46,514 nucleotides of DNA from Pseudomonadota bacterium (GCA_015486505.1 WFRP01000068.1:1-46514); one strand, 5' to 3'; numbered from the stretch's first letter, positions 32,295 through 41,995 are shown. The notes: a model not told the origin generated them from the letters alone. Translations and numbers: made by a program.

Positions 32295-33845
32295 CTATTT
32301 CACCTCTTTTCCCGGGATATATTGATCCAGCAGCGGCAGGGCTTTAGCCATAAATGATTGCAGGCGCTTATCGGCAGCTTTTATATCTTCAAATTCACCC
32401 ACCGGCGTAATCAGACGCACTAAAGCGCCGTCAGTACGCTGTTTCGTCAAAGCATCCCAGAAAACATAGATTTTCAATTGATAAGCGTTCGTCAGATTGC
32501 GGCCGCGCTGCGGGAACCAGTAATAAACCAGCTGACGAAAATCCCCTTTCAGCATAAAAGCCCGATTAACTGAAATCCGGCCGTAACCGGCAATCGCCAA
32601 AACCTGCTCGCCGGCCCGTTTAAAAACCCAGCCACTGCCGGAAAGACAGGAGGTCGGTGAGTGGATTGATTCGCCTTTACGTTGACTTTCGTAATAGGCT
32701 GTATAAAAATTAATCTCCTGACCACGGTTATTATAATAATCAATGATAAAGTAATCACTAAGATCCAGGGCATCGATAAATTTCTGCGCCATAGCCCGGC
32801 GCCGGCCGGTCCAGGGCCCAATCCGCAGGGGAAAACCGGACAGAGGCTTTATTGCCGGAATTTTCTCCCGAAACTCAACGTTTTTTGAGACCGCAAAAGT
32901 TGTAAGCATCATGATCGTCACGACTATCAGCATTATCATATGACGGCGGCCGGGATCCAGCCGCGGTTGCACCGGTTCACCGGCAGTTACAGACGCCGGC
33001 GAACCTGAATCCGCAACCCGCCCCGGAAGTTTGCCCAGCAACCACATTTCCAGAAGCAGAATCAGCAGGGTGATCATAAAAATCAGCCAACCGGAAAAAT
33101 CGTGCAGGAAACCTTCAGCAACCCGGGGGCCGAAAGGCTCATACAATATCCCGGTTGCAGCAATGCGGATACCGTTGGTCAAAACGATCAACGGGATTGA
33201 TGAAGCCACCAGCAAAAAGCGCTTCCAGAAAGGTGCCCGAAAAAACCAGGCCAGAATCAGGCTTAAAACTATAACGGGAAAGAGATAACGCAGACCGCTG
33301 CAGGCATCGACCACCTGCAGTTTGGTAAAACCGAGATCGATAATATTTCCCTCCCGACAGACCGACATATCGGCCATCTGCATAATCTTGACCCCGAGTT
33401 GGGAAGAGAGCAGTTTCAATTTTAATGATATGCGGTTATGCAGAAAACTCGGCAGGGGAAACATTGTCGGGATCAGCAGCAAGGGAAAGAAAATTACCTT
33501 GACCTTCTCCCAGCCCATATGCATCCAGGCCAGGGCTGACACCACCAGCCAGGCGGAAAGACAGAGGGTTAAATACTCCCCGCCCAACTCACCCAGCCAA
33601 TACAAGGATAAAGCCGAAATGAAAAAGATAAAACCGGCAAGAGAAAATCGATTCGGCAAACTTTTGAGCTCTAATCGTTTCTCCCAGATAATATATACAA
33701 TAACTGCCGGTACCAGATAGCAATAATTATAATCTTCACTATTCCAGTTCCCGACCATATGCAAAAGCCCATCCCGGTAAACTAATCCGAGCAAAGCGGC
33801 ATAAAGCAATATCACTGCGCCCCAAAAAGATCTTTTTTCAGTCAC
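32295..33845 (-). CDS. exosortase fused to EpsI domain (XrtD-like)
   Basis: 516 residues from GTG at 33845. The first about 300 residues hold eight or so membrane segments with the exosortase active-site residues Cys182 (VVDACSGLRYL), Arg227 (TNGIRIAATG) and His248 (EGFLHDFSGW). Exosortases cut and transfer proteins with PEP-CTERM-like tails. The C-terminal half (about 340-516; FPLRIGPWTGRRR, ESIHSPTSCLSGSGW) is an EpsI domain. A fused EpsI is typical of the XrtD group, while the neighbouring EPS genes are of the XrtA type; the exact class is uncertain. Longer starts (ATG 33908, TTG 33944) add residues without a good ribosome site. Confidence 0.9.
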   Translation of the reverse strand: MTEKRSFWGAVILLYAALLGLVYRDGLLHMVGNWNSEDYNYCYLVPAVIVYIIWEKRLELKSLPNRFSLAGFIFFISALSLYWLGELGGEYLTLCLSAWLVVSALAWMHMGWEKVKVIFFPLLLIPTMFPLPSFLHNRISLKLKLLSSQLGVKIMQMADMSVCREGNIIDLGFTKLQVVDACSGLRYLFPVIVLSLILAWFFRAPFWKRFLLVASSIPLIVLTNGIRIAATGILYEPFGPRVAEGFLHDFSGWLIFMITLLILLLEMWLLGKLPGRVADSGSPASVTAGEPVQPRLDPGRRHMIMLIVVTIMMLTTFAVSKNVEFREKIPAIKPLSGFPLRIGPWTGRRRAMAQKFIDALDLSDYFIIDYYNNRGQEINFYTAYYESQRKGESIHSPTSCLSGSGWVFKRAGEQVLAIAGYGRISVNRAFMLKGDFRQLVYYWFPQRGRNLTNAYQLKIYVFWDALTKQRTDGALVRLITPVGEFEDIKAADKRLQSFMAKALPLLDQYIPGKEVK

Positions 33846-34025
33846 AATGTCACCACCAGAAAAGTTATAGTCGGCAAATTCCCGAAAAAATTGCGGCAAC
33901 CCCGCCATCTCAAAATCAGTAATGGCATTAACCGCAAAAGTCAAGTCTGATCAAATTTGCTTCAAATCGTGACAAATCAAAGTCTTTTTCGTTATGTGTT
34001 TTTGCGCCCCCCGTTGCCGGTTCTA

Positions 34026-34048
34026 CAAATACCCATAAGTCAAGCCTG
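34026..34048 (+). repeat. 23-bp repeat, copy 2
   Basis: Identical to 13814-13836. It lies in the short gap between the exosortase 5' end and the 3' end of the small membrane protein gene. Confidence 0.8.
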
Positions 34049-34090
34049 ACCGTATGCCCCATCACAAAGGCCTGGAAGCATACCAGACCG

Positions 34091-34534
34091 CTATTTAGCC
34101 ATCTCGCTGAAAATTACGCTGAGTTTCCAAAAAATCGAAATCAGGACAAAGACTAAACCAACCAGAAAGATTGAGAACAATTTTAGTAACCGACCTTTTT
34201 TGCAGGCAGCCTTACCTCTTAAAACAGGTGTATCTTTAACCACTTTAACCTTTGGCGGTGGAAACTGCCGGTAATAAATAATTTTTTTGCCCAGGTTCCA
34301 GAACCAGACCGAAAATGCCGATAGCGGAACAACAAACAAAGTTGTAATCGCAAGAAAAACGATCTTCACCCGCAGCCCGGTCTGATTTTGATTCGCTACA
34401 ATCCATTCTGCGACCGCAAAGGTTAAGGATTTCTCGATTTGCAAAAGAATGACCCCGATTATGGCGCAAATCCCGATAGCAATAAACACTTTTTTTCGCA
34501 GAAGCGGATCGGCTTTTTGGATCTTTGGCATCAT
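34091..34534 (-). CDS. hypothetical membrane protein, 147 residues
   Basis: I do not recognise it. Three hydrophobic segments are visible: about 16-31 (VFIAIGICAIIGVILL), 58-83 (IVFLAITTLFVVPLSAFSVWFW) and 120-142 (LFSIFLVGLVFVLISIFW). Between the second and third is a basic, proline-containing loop (FPPPKVKVVKDTPVLRGKAACKKGRL). Two adjacent ATG codons start it. It lies 36 bp downstream of the RND permease gene on the same strand and may be part of the efflux transcript, but no functional link is evident. Confidence 0.7.
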   Translation of the reverse strand: MMPKIQKADPLLRKKVFIAIGICAIIGVILLQIEKSLTFAVAEWIVANQNQTGLRVKIVFLAITTLFVVPLSAFSVWFWNLGKKIIYYRQFPPPKVKVVKDTPVLRGKAACKKGRLLKLFSIFLVGLVFVLISIFWKLSVIFSEMAK

Positions 34535-34570
34535 TTTCTTTATGCCACCGGCATAGCAGGTTGTGGTTAA

Positions 34571-37500
34571 CTATGATGGCGTCGTAAAAAACCGCTGGCG
34601 GAGTTTGTCGATAAGGGAATAGAAGAGCGGGACGTAAATCAGCGTCAGAAAGGTAGCGACGAAGAGGCCGCCGATGGCGACTACGGCCAGCGGGGAGAGG
34701 CGTTCCAGGCCTAAAGCCCGCTGGGCGGCAATCGGAAGCATACCGACGATGGTGCTGATTGCGGTCATCAGGATCGGCCGGGTACGGACCCGGACCGCCT
34801 GTTCGATTGCGGCCAGCAGCTCCTGCCCCTGTTTCCGGGCCTGTTCGATGAAATCAATCAGCAGAATCGAGTTGTTAACCACGATTCCGGCTAAAAGAAT
34901 CATTCCCATATTCGCCGGCATACAGGCGTGGCGGCCCACAAGCAAAAGGCCCCAGGCGCCGCCGATCATCGCCAGCGGAATGGCACTCATTATCGTAATC
35001 GGGGTGATCCAGGAGCGGAAGGTCGGCACCAGCGAGAAAAAAAGCAGGATTACCGCAAGCCCCAGAGCTTTGGCGAGCCGTTTGCCCGCCTCCCCCATAT
35101 TTTTAACTTCACCTTCATAACTCAGCTTATAACCGGGCGGCAGCTCCAACCCCTTTAACGCGGCCACAATATTCTCCTGCAGGAACGTAATCGCGATGGT
35201 GGCGCGGTAGCCGTAGATATCGACCGTCGGCTGCAGGTCCTGACGGGTGAACCGGGTCCGGGTTCGGGTTTTCACCAGTGAAACCAGCTCCCGCAGCGGC
35301 ACCGGGCCGGAATTACCGGGCAGGTAAATACCGAGCAGGGCTTCCGGGTTACGACGTTCGTTTTTCGGATAACGCACCCGAATCAAATAGCCGTCTTCAC
35401 CCGGCACCCGCAGGGTTGAAGCCGCCCCGCCCTTGACGGCGCTGCCAATCTCGGCGCTGATAATTTCCGGATCAAGACCGTAACGGCCGGCTTTCTCAAG
35501 ATCGATATTGAGCATATATTCAGTTTTATCATCGGTCCAGGAACGGCTGACCGTCGTCAAACCCCTGACTTTCCGCAGACGTTCCACAACCTCATCCGCC
35601 AGATTATCCAGAACTGCAGGGTCGGGGCCGCTGAGCATAACATCAACCGGAGCGGCGATAGACGAGAGCGGCGTCGCGCCGAAATCAAAAACATCTAAAG
35701 ATTTCAGCCCGGCGATATCCGCCGTCTGCGCCCGAATGTCATCTTCGATCTCCCAGATCGTCTCTTTGCGATGAAAACGATCGATAAAATGGGCGGTAAT
35801 CATCCCCTGCTGCGGGATTCTACCGGTGCCGAAACTGACAACCCCGGGTTCGGAACCGACGGTCGTCGACAACAGTTCCAGCCCTTTGATTTTTTCGAGA
35901 CGGGCTTCAATCCGCCGGGCAATATTTTCGGTCGCGGTCAACGCGGTATCGGCATCGGCTTCAAAGGCGATTTTAACAATACCGGTATCCATCGGCGGCA
36001 TCAGATCCCGGCCGTTAAGCGGCATCACAATTCTCATACTGAAGACAAACAGCATAATTACCGGCATAATAAAAATCAGTTTATGCCGTAAAGCCGTATG
36101 AATCAGCCGGGCAAAAAAATTGCTGATCGGATCAATAATAAAGTGATCAAACAGAGCCGCGATTTTTTCCAAGCGGTTTTTACCCGGGTTGGGTTTCAAG
36201 AAATAGGGCGCCAGGATCGGGATAACCGTGACCGAAATGATGTAGCTTGAGAGCAGCGCCAGGGCGAGAACGACAGTAAAGGGCCTAAGAATTTTCTCCA
36301 CATAACCGCCGACAAACATAATCGGCACCAACACGATAACCGTCGTATAAGTACCAGCCCAGTCGGCCAGCATAATCTCTCTTAAACCGTTAATCGCCGC
36401 TTCACGGATCGGTTCCTTGAGCTTGTGGTAATGACGTTCAATATTTTCAATCACCACAATCGCGTCATCCAGCAGGAGACCGGCGGCCACAATAACCGCG
36501 GTCAGGGTAACGATATTAAGTTCGTAGCCTAAAACATACATGGCGGCAAACGTCAGAAAATAGGTAAACGGGATCGAGATGGCCGCCAGCAGCGACATCC
36601 GCAGGTTGGCAAGAATCAGAAAGATAACCGCCACCGTCATTATAATCGCATCCCTGAGGGCGTCACTCATATTAGAAATGCTGGTCGTAATAATGGTTTT
36701 CTGGGTATCGGCAACCTGAAAATCAATATCCTTAAACTGTCGGGCAATTATCGGCAAGGCCTTTTCGACCGCGGCCATAGTGGTCGTCACGTGGCCGGCT
36801 TCCGGCCGCAGAAGATTAATCCCGATAGCGGCCCGGTTATTGCCGCGATAAAGCGACTGCCGTTCCCGGTAGTCGGTTTTGATAACCGCGATATCACCAA
36901 GATGCAGTTCACCGCCGCCGGCCGCGGCTTCGTGGGCAACAACTATATTTTCCAGGGTCGATTTCAGGAGATGTTCGCCCCGGGTTTTGATCAGAAACTG
37001 GGAATCCTGATTAATAATCAGACCATCGGGAATATTAACATTCTGTTTCCTGATGGCGAGGATTACCCGGGCTAAAGAGAGTTTATGCGCCTTAAGCCGC
37101 ACCGGATCGACCTCAACCAGAATCTCCGGGTTATAACCGCCGAAGATTTCGACGTTGGCGACCTCGGGAATCCGCAGAAAGGCTTCCCGAATTTCATTAT
37201 CCGCCAACTGGCGCACTTTGGCAAGATCGAGATGGCTGCCCTTTTTCGGGGTCAGGGCGAGGGTGAAAACCGGGGTGGTCGCGTCACTGACCCGAAAAAT
37301 CTCCGCCGGTTTAATATCCGGCGGCAATTTTGACTCGATCCGCTGCAAGGCGTTGGCAACGTCGGTCGCCGCCGCGTCCAGACTTTTGCGATACTCAAAT
37401 TCGACACTGACCGCGGTCATCTCATCCTGGCTGATCGAGCGGACTTTGCGGACCAGATCGATGGTGGCCAGCTCTTTCTCCACCGGCCGGGTAACCTTGT

Positions 37501-37726
37501 CTTCAACATCCGCGGCCGCGGCCCCGGGTTGGGGAATAATGACGGCGATTACCGGATAATTGGCATCGGGAAACAGGTTCAGCGGCATTGAGCGAAAACC
37601 GATAAAGCCCAGAGCGGCGAGCAGCAGGATAAAGGAGAGGACCAGATGAGGATGACTGATAAGTTTATCGATAAAACTGTTTTTCAACAAGGCGCCCGCG
37701 CCCGGAGCTGAATTTTCCGCTTTCAT
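34571..37726 (-). CDS. RND efflux pump permease (AcrB/HAE1-like)
   Basis: 1051 residues, the normal size for a 12-segment RND pump. The first segment (LVLSFILLLAALGFIGFRSMPLNLFPDANYPVI) is followed by a large periplasmic domain. The proton relay aspartates are present in segment 4 (AAGLLLDDAIVVIENIERH). A second periplasmic domain and C-terminal six-segment half follow (GRDLMPPMDTGIV; ARKQGQELLAAIEQAVRVRTRPILMTA). It exports compounds by proton antiport through the membrane fusion protein and TolC encoded upstream. The ATG overlaps the fusion-protein stop (ATGA). The substrate is not readable; no metal-efflux signature was seen. Confidence 0.95.
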   Translation of the reverse strand: MKAENSAPGAGALLKNSFIDKLISHPHLVLSFILLLAALGFIGFRSMPLNLFPDANYPVIAVIIPQPGAAAADVEDKVTRPVEKELATIDLVRKVRSISQDEMTAVSVEFEYRKSLDAAATDVANALQRIESKLPPDIKPAEIFRVSDATTPVFTLALTPKKGSHLDLAKVRQLADNEIREAFLRIPEVANVEIFGGYNPEILVEVDPVRLKAHKLSLARVILAIRKQNVNIPDGLIINQDSQFLIKTRGEHLLKSTLENIVVAHEAAAGGGELHLGDIAVIKTDYRERQSLYRGNNRAAIGINLLRPEAGHVTTTMAAVEKALPIIARQFKDIDFQVADTQKTIITTSISNMSDALRDAIIMTVAVIFLILANLRMSLLAAISIPFTYFLTFAAMYVLGYELNIVTLTAVIVAAGLLLDDAIVVIENIERHYHKLKEPIREAAINGLREIMLADWAGTYTTVIVLVPIMFVGGYVEKILRPFTVVLALALLSSYIISVTVIPILAPYFLKPNPGKNRLEKIAALFDHFIIDPISNFFARLIHTALRHKLIFIMPVIMLFVFSMRIVMPLNGRDLMPPMDTGIVKIAFEADADTALTATENIARRIEARLEKIKGLELLSTTVGSEPGVVSFGTGRIPQQGMITAHFIDRFHRKETIWEIEDDIRAQTADIAGLKSLDVFDFGATPLSSIAAPVDVMLSGPDPAVLDNLADEVVERLRKVRGLTTVSRSWTDDKTEYMLNIDLEKAGRYGLDPEIISAEIGSAVKGGAASTLRVPGEDGYLIRVRYPKNERRNPEALLGIYLPGNSGPVPLRELVSLVKTRTRTRFTRQDLQPTVDIYGYRATIAITFLQENIVAALKGLELPPGYKLSYEGEVKNMGEAGKRLAKALGLAVILLFFSLVPTFRSWITPITIMSAIPLAMIGGAWGLLLVGRHACMPANMGMILLAGIVVNNSILLIDFIEQARKQGQELLAAIEQAVRVRTRPILMTAISTIVGMLPIAAQRALGLERLSPLAVVAIGGLFVATFLTLIYVPLFYSLIDKLRQRFFTTPS

Positions 37727-38844
37727 TTGACCACCTTGACCGCCTGCTTTTCAGAGAGCCGCAAAAGCGCGCTTTCCTGAGCGACAATCAGCCGGTTTTC
37801 GGTACTCAACGGAGCCCTGACCACCAGCCAGTCGCCATCATTGGCAAGCACAGTCGCCGGAACAATCCGCACCCGGTTGGCGGCGGTCACCGTAAAGAGA
37901 TAACTCTGCCCGACATTTTCAAGCAGGGCCCGGGCCGGAATCCGCCAACCCTTAAAATTACCCATACGCAACGCGACCCGGACGGCGGCCCCGGTCGGCA
38001 GCGCAAAAGGCGGTTGGGGAATATCTATTTCAACACTGGCCAGAGTGCCCTGCCCCACGGCCGGATGGATGCGGCTGATGACAGCCGACAGCGGGGGTGC
38101 GGCATCGGTATCGGGTCCGGCGGAAAATTTATCCGGGATTATCGTCACCGGATCTCCGGGGTTAAGATTGACAAAATCCGCCTGCGGAATATTCACCAGA
38201 ATATAGTAACCGGCATCAATCTCTTCGATGCCGAGCAGGGTTTTTCCGGGGACGGCCAGATCGCCGGGATCGATGAGACGCTCAGTAATAACCCCGGCCG
38301 CCGGCGCTTTTATAACCGTATAGGAGAGATCAACCAGGGCGATATTCAAGGATTTCCCGAGCGCGGTCACCCGGGCCCGGGCATTGTCATAAGCGGCCCG
38401 GGATTTATCGAAGGCTTCCTGGCTGATGGCCCGGGCCTTGAACAGTTTCTGATCCCGGGAGAAGATCGCCTTCTGCGTGGTCAGCTGAGTTTTCGCGGCC
38501 GCAAGATCAGCCCGAATTGCGGCAACCCGATCCTGTTCCGGGCGGTCATCAAGCTGCAGCAGAATATCTCCTTTACCAACCCGGGTTCCGGGGCGGCCGG
38601 AGACCGTCAGGATATGACTGGTAATCCGGGCCGCCAGCAAAATTCGCCGTTTGGCGACCACTTCGCCGAGAAAGGTTTTGCTGACCGGGAAATCGCCTTT
38701 TACCGCGGTCACGGTTTTAACCGCCGGCAGCCTGAGTGTCGGCGGAGGGATTTTGCTGATTGCCGCTTTTTTATGTTTAATCAGGCGAATGCCGGCAACC
38801 ACCAAAAGGAGAATAATAACGACGGGAATTAACTTTTTAATCAT
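37723..38844 (-). CDS. RND efflux membrane fusion protein
   Basis: 373 residues. It starts MIKKLIPVVIILLLVVAGI, a signal anchor. A beta-barrel/lipoyl region follows, with a short helical hairpin (about 95-165: DRVAAIRADLAAAKTQLTTQKAIFSRDQKLFKARAISQEAFDK) between lipoyl half-motifs ILLAARITSHILTVSGRPGTRVGKGDILLQLDD and VIKAPAAGVITERLIDPGDLAVPGK. It links the inner membrane pump to TolC. The start chosen (ATG 38844) overlaps the tolC-like stop by 8 bp; a longer in-frame start lies fully inside tolC. Confidence 0.93.
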   Translation of the reverse strand: MIKKLIPVVIILLLVVAGIRLIKHKKAAISKIPPPTLRLPAVKTVTAVKGDFPVSKTFLGEVVAKRRILLAARITSHILTVSGRPGTRVGKGDILLQLDDRPEQDRVAAIRADLAAAKTQLTTQKAIFSRDQKLFKARAISQEAFDKSRAAYDNARARVTALGKSLNIALVDLSYTVIKAPAAGVITERLIDPGDLAVPGKTLLGIEEIDAGYYILVNIPQADFVNLNPGDPVTIIPDKFSAGPDTDAAPPLSAVISRIHPAVGQGTLASVEIDIPQPPFALPTGAAVRVALRMGNFKGWRIPARALLENVGQSYLFTVTAANRVRIVPATVLANDGDWLVVRAPLSTENRLIVAQESALLRLSEKQAVKVVK

Positions 38845-40168
38845 AATCGGGGCCTTCTTCAATTGTGCCGCTCGCCAGTCGATAATCAACCAGGGCTTTT
38901 TCCAGTTCATAAACGGCTTCAGCTTTTAAGGCTGTCGCCTCAAACCAGGCCGCCTGCGCCAGTAGACTGTCGGTTATGGTCCCGGCTCCGGTTTTATATT
39001 TAAGTTCTTCAATACGATAGGTTTCCCGGGCGCTGATAATGGTTTTTTCGGCCATCCCGATGCGTTTTCCGGCCTCATCAATCCGGGAGCGGGCCTGCAC
39101 GATCTCATTCATTGCCGACAATTTCTGCTGCTCGAAACGGGCCTGAGCCGCGGCGAACCGGGCTTCGGCCTGACTGACCTTAGCTTTTATCCGGCCCCCG
39201 GCATAGAGATTAAATTTAAGATTAATACCCGCGCTCCAGACTTCTTCGTTGTCATTTAAACCGCTGCCGGCCCGTTGACCATAATCTCCGACCAGAGCGA
39301 TTTCCGGCAGATGGTAGCCCCGCTGCTTTTTGATCTCCACAACCGCAAGTTTTACCTCTTCCTGAGCTTTCCTGATATCGGGACGCTTCAGGACGATATT
39401 TTCAAGAGCCGTTTTGTCCGGCACCGGCAGGTTCGGGATTTTTGTCGTCAGCCGACCGGTCGGTTCCCGAAGTTGGGCCGGGTTCTCACCCAGCAGCAAT
39501 GCCAGTCCCTGCCGGGCCCGAAGCGCGGCCTGACGGGTATGGATAAGATCCTGCTCCTGACGGGCCACCTGGGTCTCCATCTTCATTAATTCAACCGGCG
39601 CCACCCGGCCCAGTTCAAGTCGCTTTTTCGTATCGGCCTGAGCTTTTTTAAGCGCGTCAAGCGCTTTCAGCTGGGCTTTTGCCAGAGTCTTGAAAGAGAG
39701 CACCTGCTTGAAGGTATTGGTAACGTTGGCAATAGTTTCCTGGCGCGAGAAATCAAGCTGCTCTTCGGCAATCAGACGGCTCAGATCCGAAGCCGTAACC
39801 TCATACCAGCGCCGACCGCCTTCGTAGAGCGGCAGATTCAGTCGTAAACCACTCTGATAATGATTCCGGGTAAATGCCGGCGGCTCTCCACCGAACTCCG
39901 TCATCGGAATCACCAGCATCGGATTTGCGGTTCTCAAGTAACCGCCATAAGCATCGAGCCGGGGCAGAAGCTCACCGCGACTGACCTTTTGCCCGGCTTT
40001 AGCCCCCTTAACCTCCTGGTCGCGGGCTTTAAGAGATTGGTTTTTCCGCAGCGCAATCCCGATAGCCGAATCAAGCGTCAGCTGATTTTTTTCAAAACAA
40101 AATCCGGGCCCGGAGAACACAACCAACAGTATCACCCAAACCGGAATTGACAAACGTAATCTTGGCAT
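38837..40168 (-). CDS. outer membrane efflux protein, TolC family
   Basis: 443 residues. The signal peptide is MPRLRLSIPVWVILLVVFSG to about residue 24. The mature part begins with LTLDSAIGIALRKNQSLKARDQEV, the usual OEP start, and has two repeated helix-strand halves rich in Ala, Gln and Glu (LARQEQDLIHTR, AQARFEQQKLSAMNEIVQARSRI). It forms the outer membrane channel of the efflux system. A strong ribosome site (GAGGGG) and its own promoter mark it as the first gene of the tolC-fusion protein-RND operon. Confidence 0.94.
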   Translation of the reverse strand: MPRLRLSIPVWVILLVVFSGPGFCFEKNQLTLDSAIGIALRKNQSLKARDQEVKGAKAGQKVSRGELLPRLDAYGGYLRTANPMLVIPMTEFGGEPPAFTRNHYQSGLRLNLPLYEGGRRWYEVTASDLSRLIAEEQLDFSRQETIANVTNTFKQVLSFKTLAKAQLKALDALKKAQADTKKRLELGRVAPVELMKMETQVARQEQDLIHTRQAALRARQGLALLLGENPAQLREPTGRLTTKIPNLPVPDKTALENIVLKRPDIRKAQEEVKLAVVEIKKQRGYHLPEIALVGDYGQRAGSGLNDNEEVWSAGINLKFNLYAGGRIKAKVSQAEARFAAAQARFEQQKLSAMNEIVQARSRIDEAGKRIGMAEKTIISARETYRIEELKYKTGAGTITDSLLAQAAWFEATALKAEAVYELEKALVDYRLASGTIEEGPDYD

Positions 40169-40210
40169 TTTCCCCTCACAAAACTTGCGGATCTATAATT
40201 GTCATTTGGC

Positions 40211-40239
40211 TTAATATGCAAACATCCAGAAAATGTCAA
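40211..40239 (-). promoter_or_regulatory. Promoter of the efflux operon
   Basis: On the minus strand TTGACA (40239-40234), 17-bp spacer and TATTAA (40216-40211), 43 bp before the tolC-like ATG. Confidence 0.75.
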
Positions 40240-40645
40240 GGAGTATTTTTTGTAAAACCAGAAAAAGACGGCCACGATTAACAATAAATAAGGCGCATCA
40301 TAAAGGCGCTGAAATATTTTTTTCAGGGATTTAATTTTTCTCGAAAAAAGGCAACCGAGTCTGCCCCAATCGCCCCACTGTTTCACGCCGCCGCTAATAA
40401 TAATACCAATTACTATTTGACATCTCATCACCCTTAAACTATTGTGATTAATGTGCAGATTATACCCGCCGTTAAATGATATTGAGTATTGGTCATAAGT
40501 ACCATAACAACCACTGATTATCAACTTATCAGGTCAAAAAGATCTGTTAATATAAATGTTCGGCGGTGAAATGTAAAAAAGAGTGTTGATTAATGTAGTT
40601 GAAAGTTAATTTAAGTATCTTTAATCTTAAAGGAGGGTGTTTGAA
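40240..40645. other. Gene-free stretch between divergent efflux operon and accessory island
   Basis: A 406-bp A+T-rich spacer. The only long frame (minus strand) runs into the tolC promoter and start and has no family resemblance, so I do not call it. It marks the drop in G+C that lasts to about 43.9 kb. A strong ribosome site, AAAGGAGGG, ends it at 40630-40638. Confidence 0.6.
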
Positions 40646-41614
40646 ATGAAAAAAATTACTATTTGTTTGTTTTTAATATTTGCAGTGAGTACGGCAAGTG
40701 CTTTTGATTTAAGTAAAAGTTTCAAAAAGGTTAGCGATACCCTAGGAAAATCAACGCACAAAAAGCATGAACAAACAGAACCAAGCATAGACTCTTCACA
40801 CACAAAAAAAGAGCCAACACCGACACCGACACAACAAAAAAAGAAAAAAACCACCATGAAAGAAAGTAAAATAGGGGTAAATATTGAAAAAGCATGTTTA
40901 GGGGGAGTTTGCTTGGGTGACTCTATTGTCGATTTACAAAAGATTACTTGGATTGCTAGCCATAAAATGGAATTGAAGAATAGGGACAAGCTCAAACTGC
41001 CCTCTACCGGAATAGGAATATTTGAATCTTGCAAAGTGTATATGAATGAATATGGCTATTCAAAGTCAGAAGAAGAATTTATAAAAAAATATATTTTAGG
41101 ACTTACAGAAGAAGAAAGGATATTGTTAACTCCTTACTACAAAGCTCATTTTTTCGACAACAAGGTGTTAGGTATTTTAAATAAAGTTATTGCGTGTAAA
41201 GGAAAAAAAATGTGTGGATTTGTGCAAACAAAGTCTGGGAATCTTGATAAAATTTCCGTTATGCCATCACCTACAACTGGTAAATATGAAGTTGTAAGTA
41301 TAGAGCGTCAATTTACAAAAATGGATAAAACTGAAAAAGGTAAAATATTTAAAGCTCTACAGTCGAAATACCCATCAATAATGTCAAGAACTGACGCTCG
41401 TAGAGTAGCTTACGGTAAAAAAGAATGGGATGAGTCTATGGCAATTATATCATGGGATCAATCCTATGGCCGATTAATTTTATCAAAAGTATTAAAATAT
41501 GGCAATGGTCAAATAAATCAAGCAGTTGACTTGCATGGTGACTTCAACGATAAAGCTCTTTTGAAAATTCCTTGTTGTGACGAAGCGCTCACTCCAACAT
41601 TGGACATAGATTGA
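40646..41614 (+). CDS. secreted hypothetical protein, 322 residues
   Basis: I do not recognise it. MKKITICLFLIFAVSTASA is a clear signal peptide, cleaved before FDLSK. A low-complexity Lys/Thr/Pro linker follows (about 45-70, KKEPTPTPTQQKKKKTT), then a globular part with paired cysteines (KACLGGVCLGDSI, CKGKKMCGF, CCDEA). The ribosome site AAAGGAGGG is excellent. Codons are A/T-ending (AAA, ATT, TTA), unlike the G+C-rich genes on the left, which suggests transfer. The gene stands first in the accessory island and is followed by an attC-like site, as if it were a cassette gene. Confidence 0.75.
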   Translation: MKKITICLFLIFAVSTASAFDLSKSFKKVSDTLGKSTHKKHEQTEPSIDSSHTKKEPTPTPTQQKKKKTTMKESKIGVNIEKACLGGVCLGDSIVDLQKITWIASHKMELKNRDKLKLPSTGIGIFESCKVYMNEYGYSKSEEEFIKKYILGLTEEERILLTPYYKAHFFDNKVLGILNKVIACKGKKMCGFVQTKSGNLDKISVMPSPTTGKYEVVSIERQFTKMDKTEKGKIFKALQSKYPSIMSRTDARRVAYGKKEWDESMAIISWDQSYGRLILSKVLKYGNGQINQAVDLHGDFNDKALLKIPCCDEALTPTLDID

Positions 41615-41754
41615 GTTACTAAGTGTTGAATTATGGTTTATTTAACGAAATACCGCTTATTTTACCATGAAATATTTCAGCGGTGAAACTCCAAGAAAAT
41701 TAAAATAAACCGCAGTATAAAAGACAACAATTCGGACGCCCTTATGCCTTAAAA

Positions 41755-41780
41755 AACCCCGGGGTTTGGGGCGGAGCCCC
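41755..41780 (+). terminator. Double hairpin after the secreted protein gene
   Basis: The perfect palindrome AACCCCGGGGTT (41755-41766) is followed by GGGGC-GGA-GCCCC (41768-41780). There is no poly-T, so the terminator role is uncertain. It lies 140 bp after the stop, within the 250-bp gene-free gap before the attC-like site. Confidence 0.4.
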
Positions 41781-41865
41781 AATAAATCATAGATAAGTTT
41801 TAGATTGTAGAACAACGTTAAATATTGTCCATATAATCAGATAACTTTCCGCAATTTAAAGAGAG

Positions 41866-41949
41866 ATCCAACAGGGTAAACTTGACCGGGAATAGCCGCC
41901 CGTTTTTTGTTCGAGCATTGCTGTCCGCAAGTTACCCTTGGCGTTATGT
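41866..41949 (+). repeat. attC-like palindromic site 1
   Basis: 84 bp. The left box ATCCAAC fits RYYYAAC; then come inverted arms GGGTAAACTTG and CAAGTTACCC (one extra A on the left), an inner hairpin CGGG...CCCG, and the end GGCGTTATGT, where GTT would hold the crossover point of an integron cassette. The next gene begins 47 bp downstream. The right box does not fit GTTRRRY fully. Confidence 0.5.
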
Positions 41950-41995
41950 GAAGTGGCTCTAAACACTCCAAAAACATCAAGAAAAGGAGTTTGTC

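Noticed and set aside
40132..40524. 130-codon minus-strand frame overlapping the tolC promoter and start
   Set aside because: It covers the clear promoter and ribosome site of tolC, has no recognisable domain, and has poor coding character.
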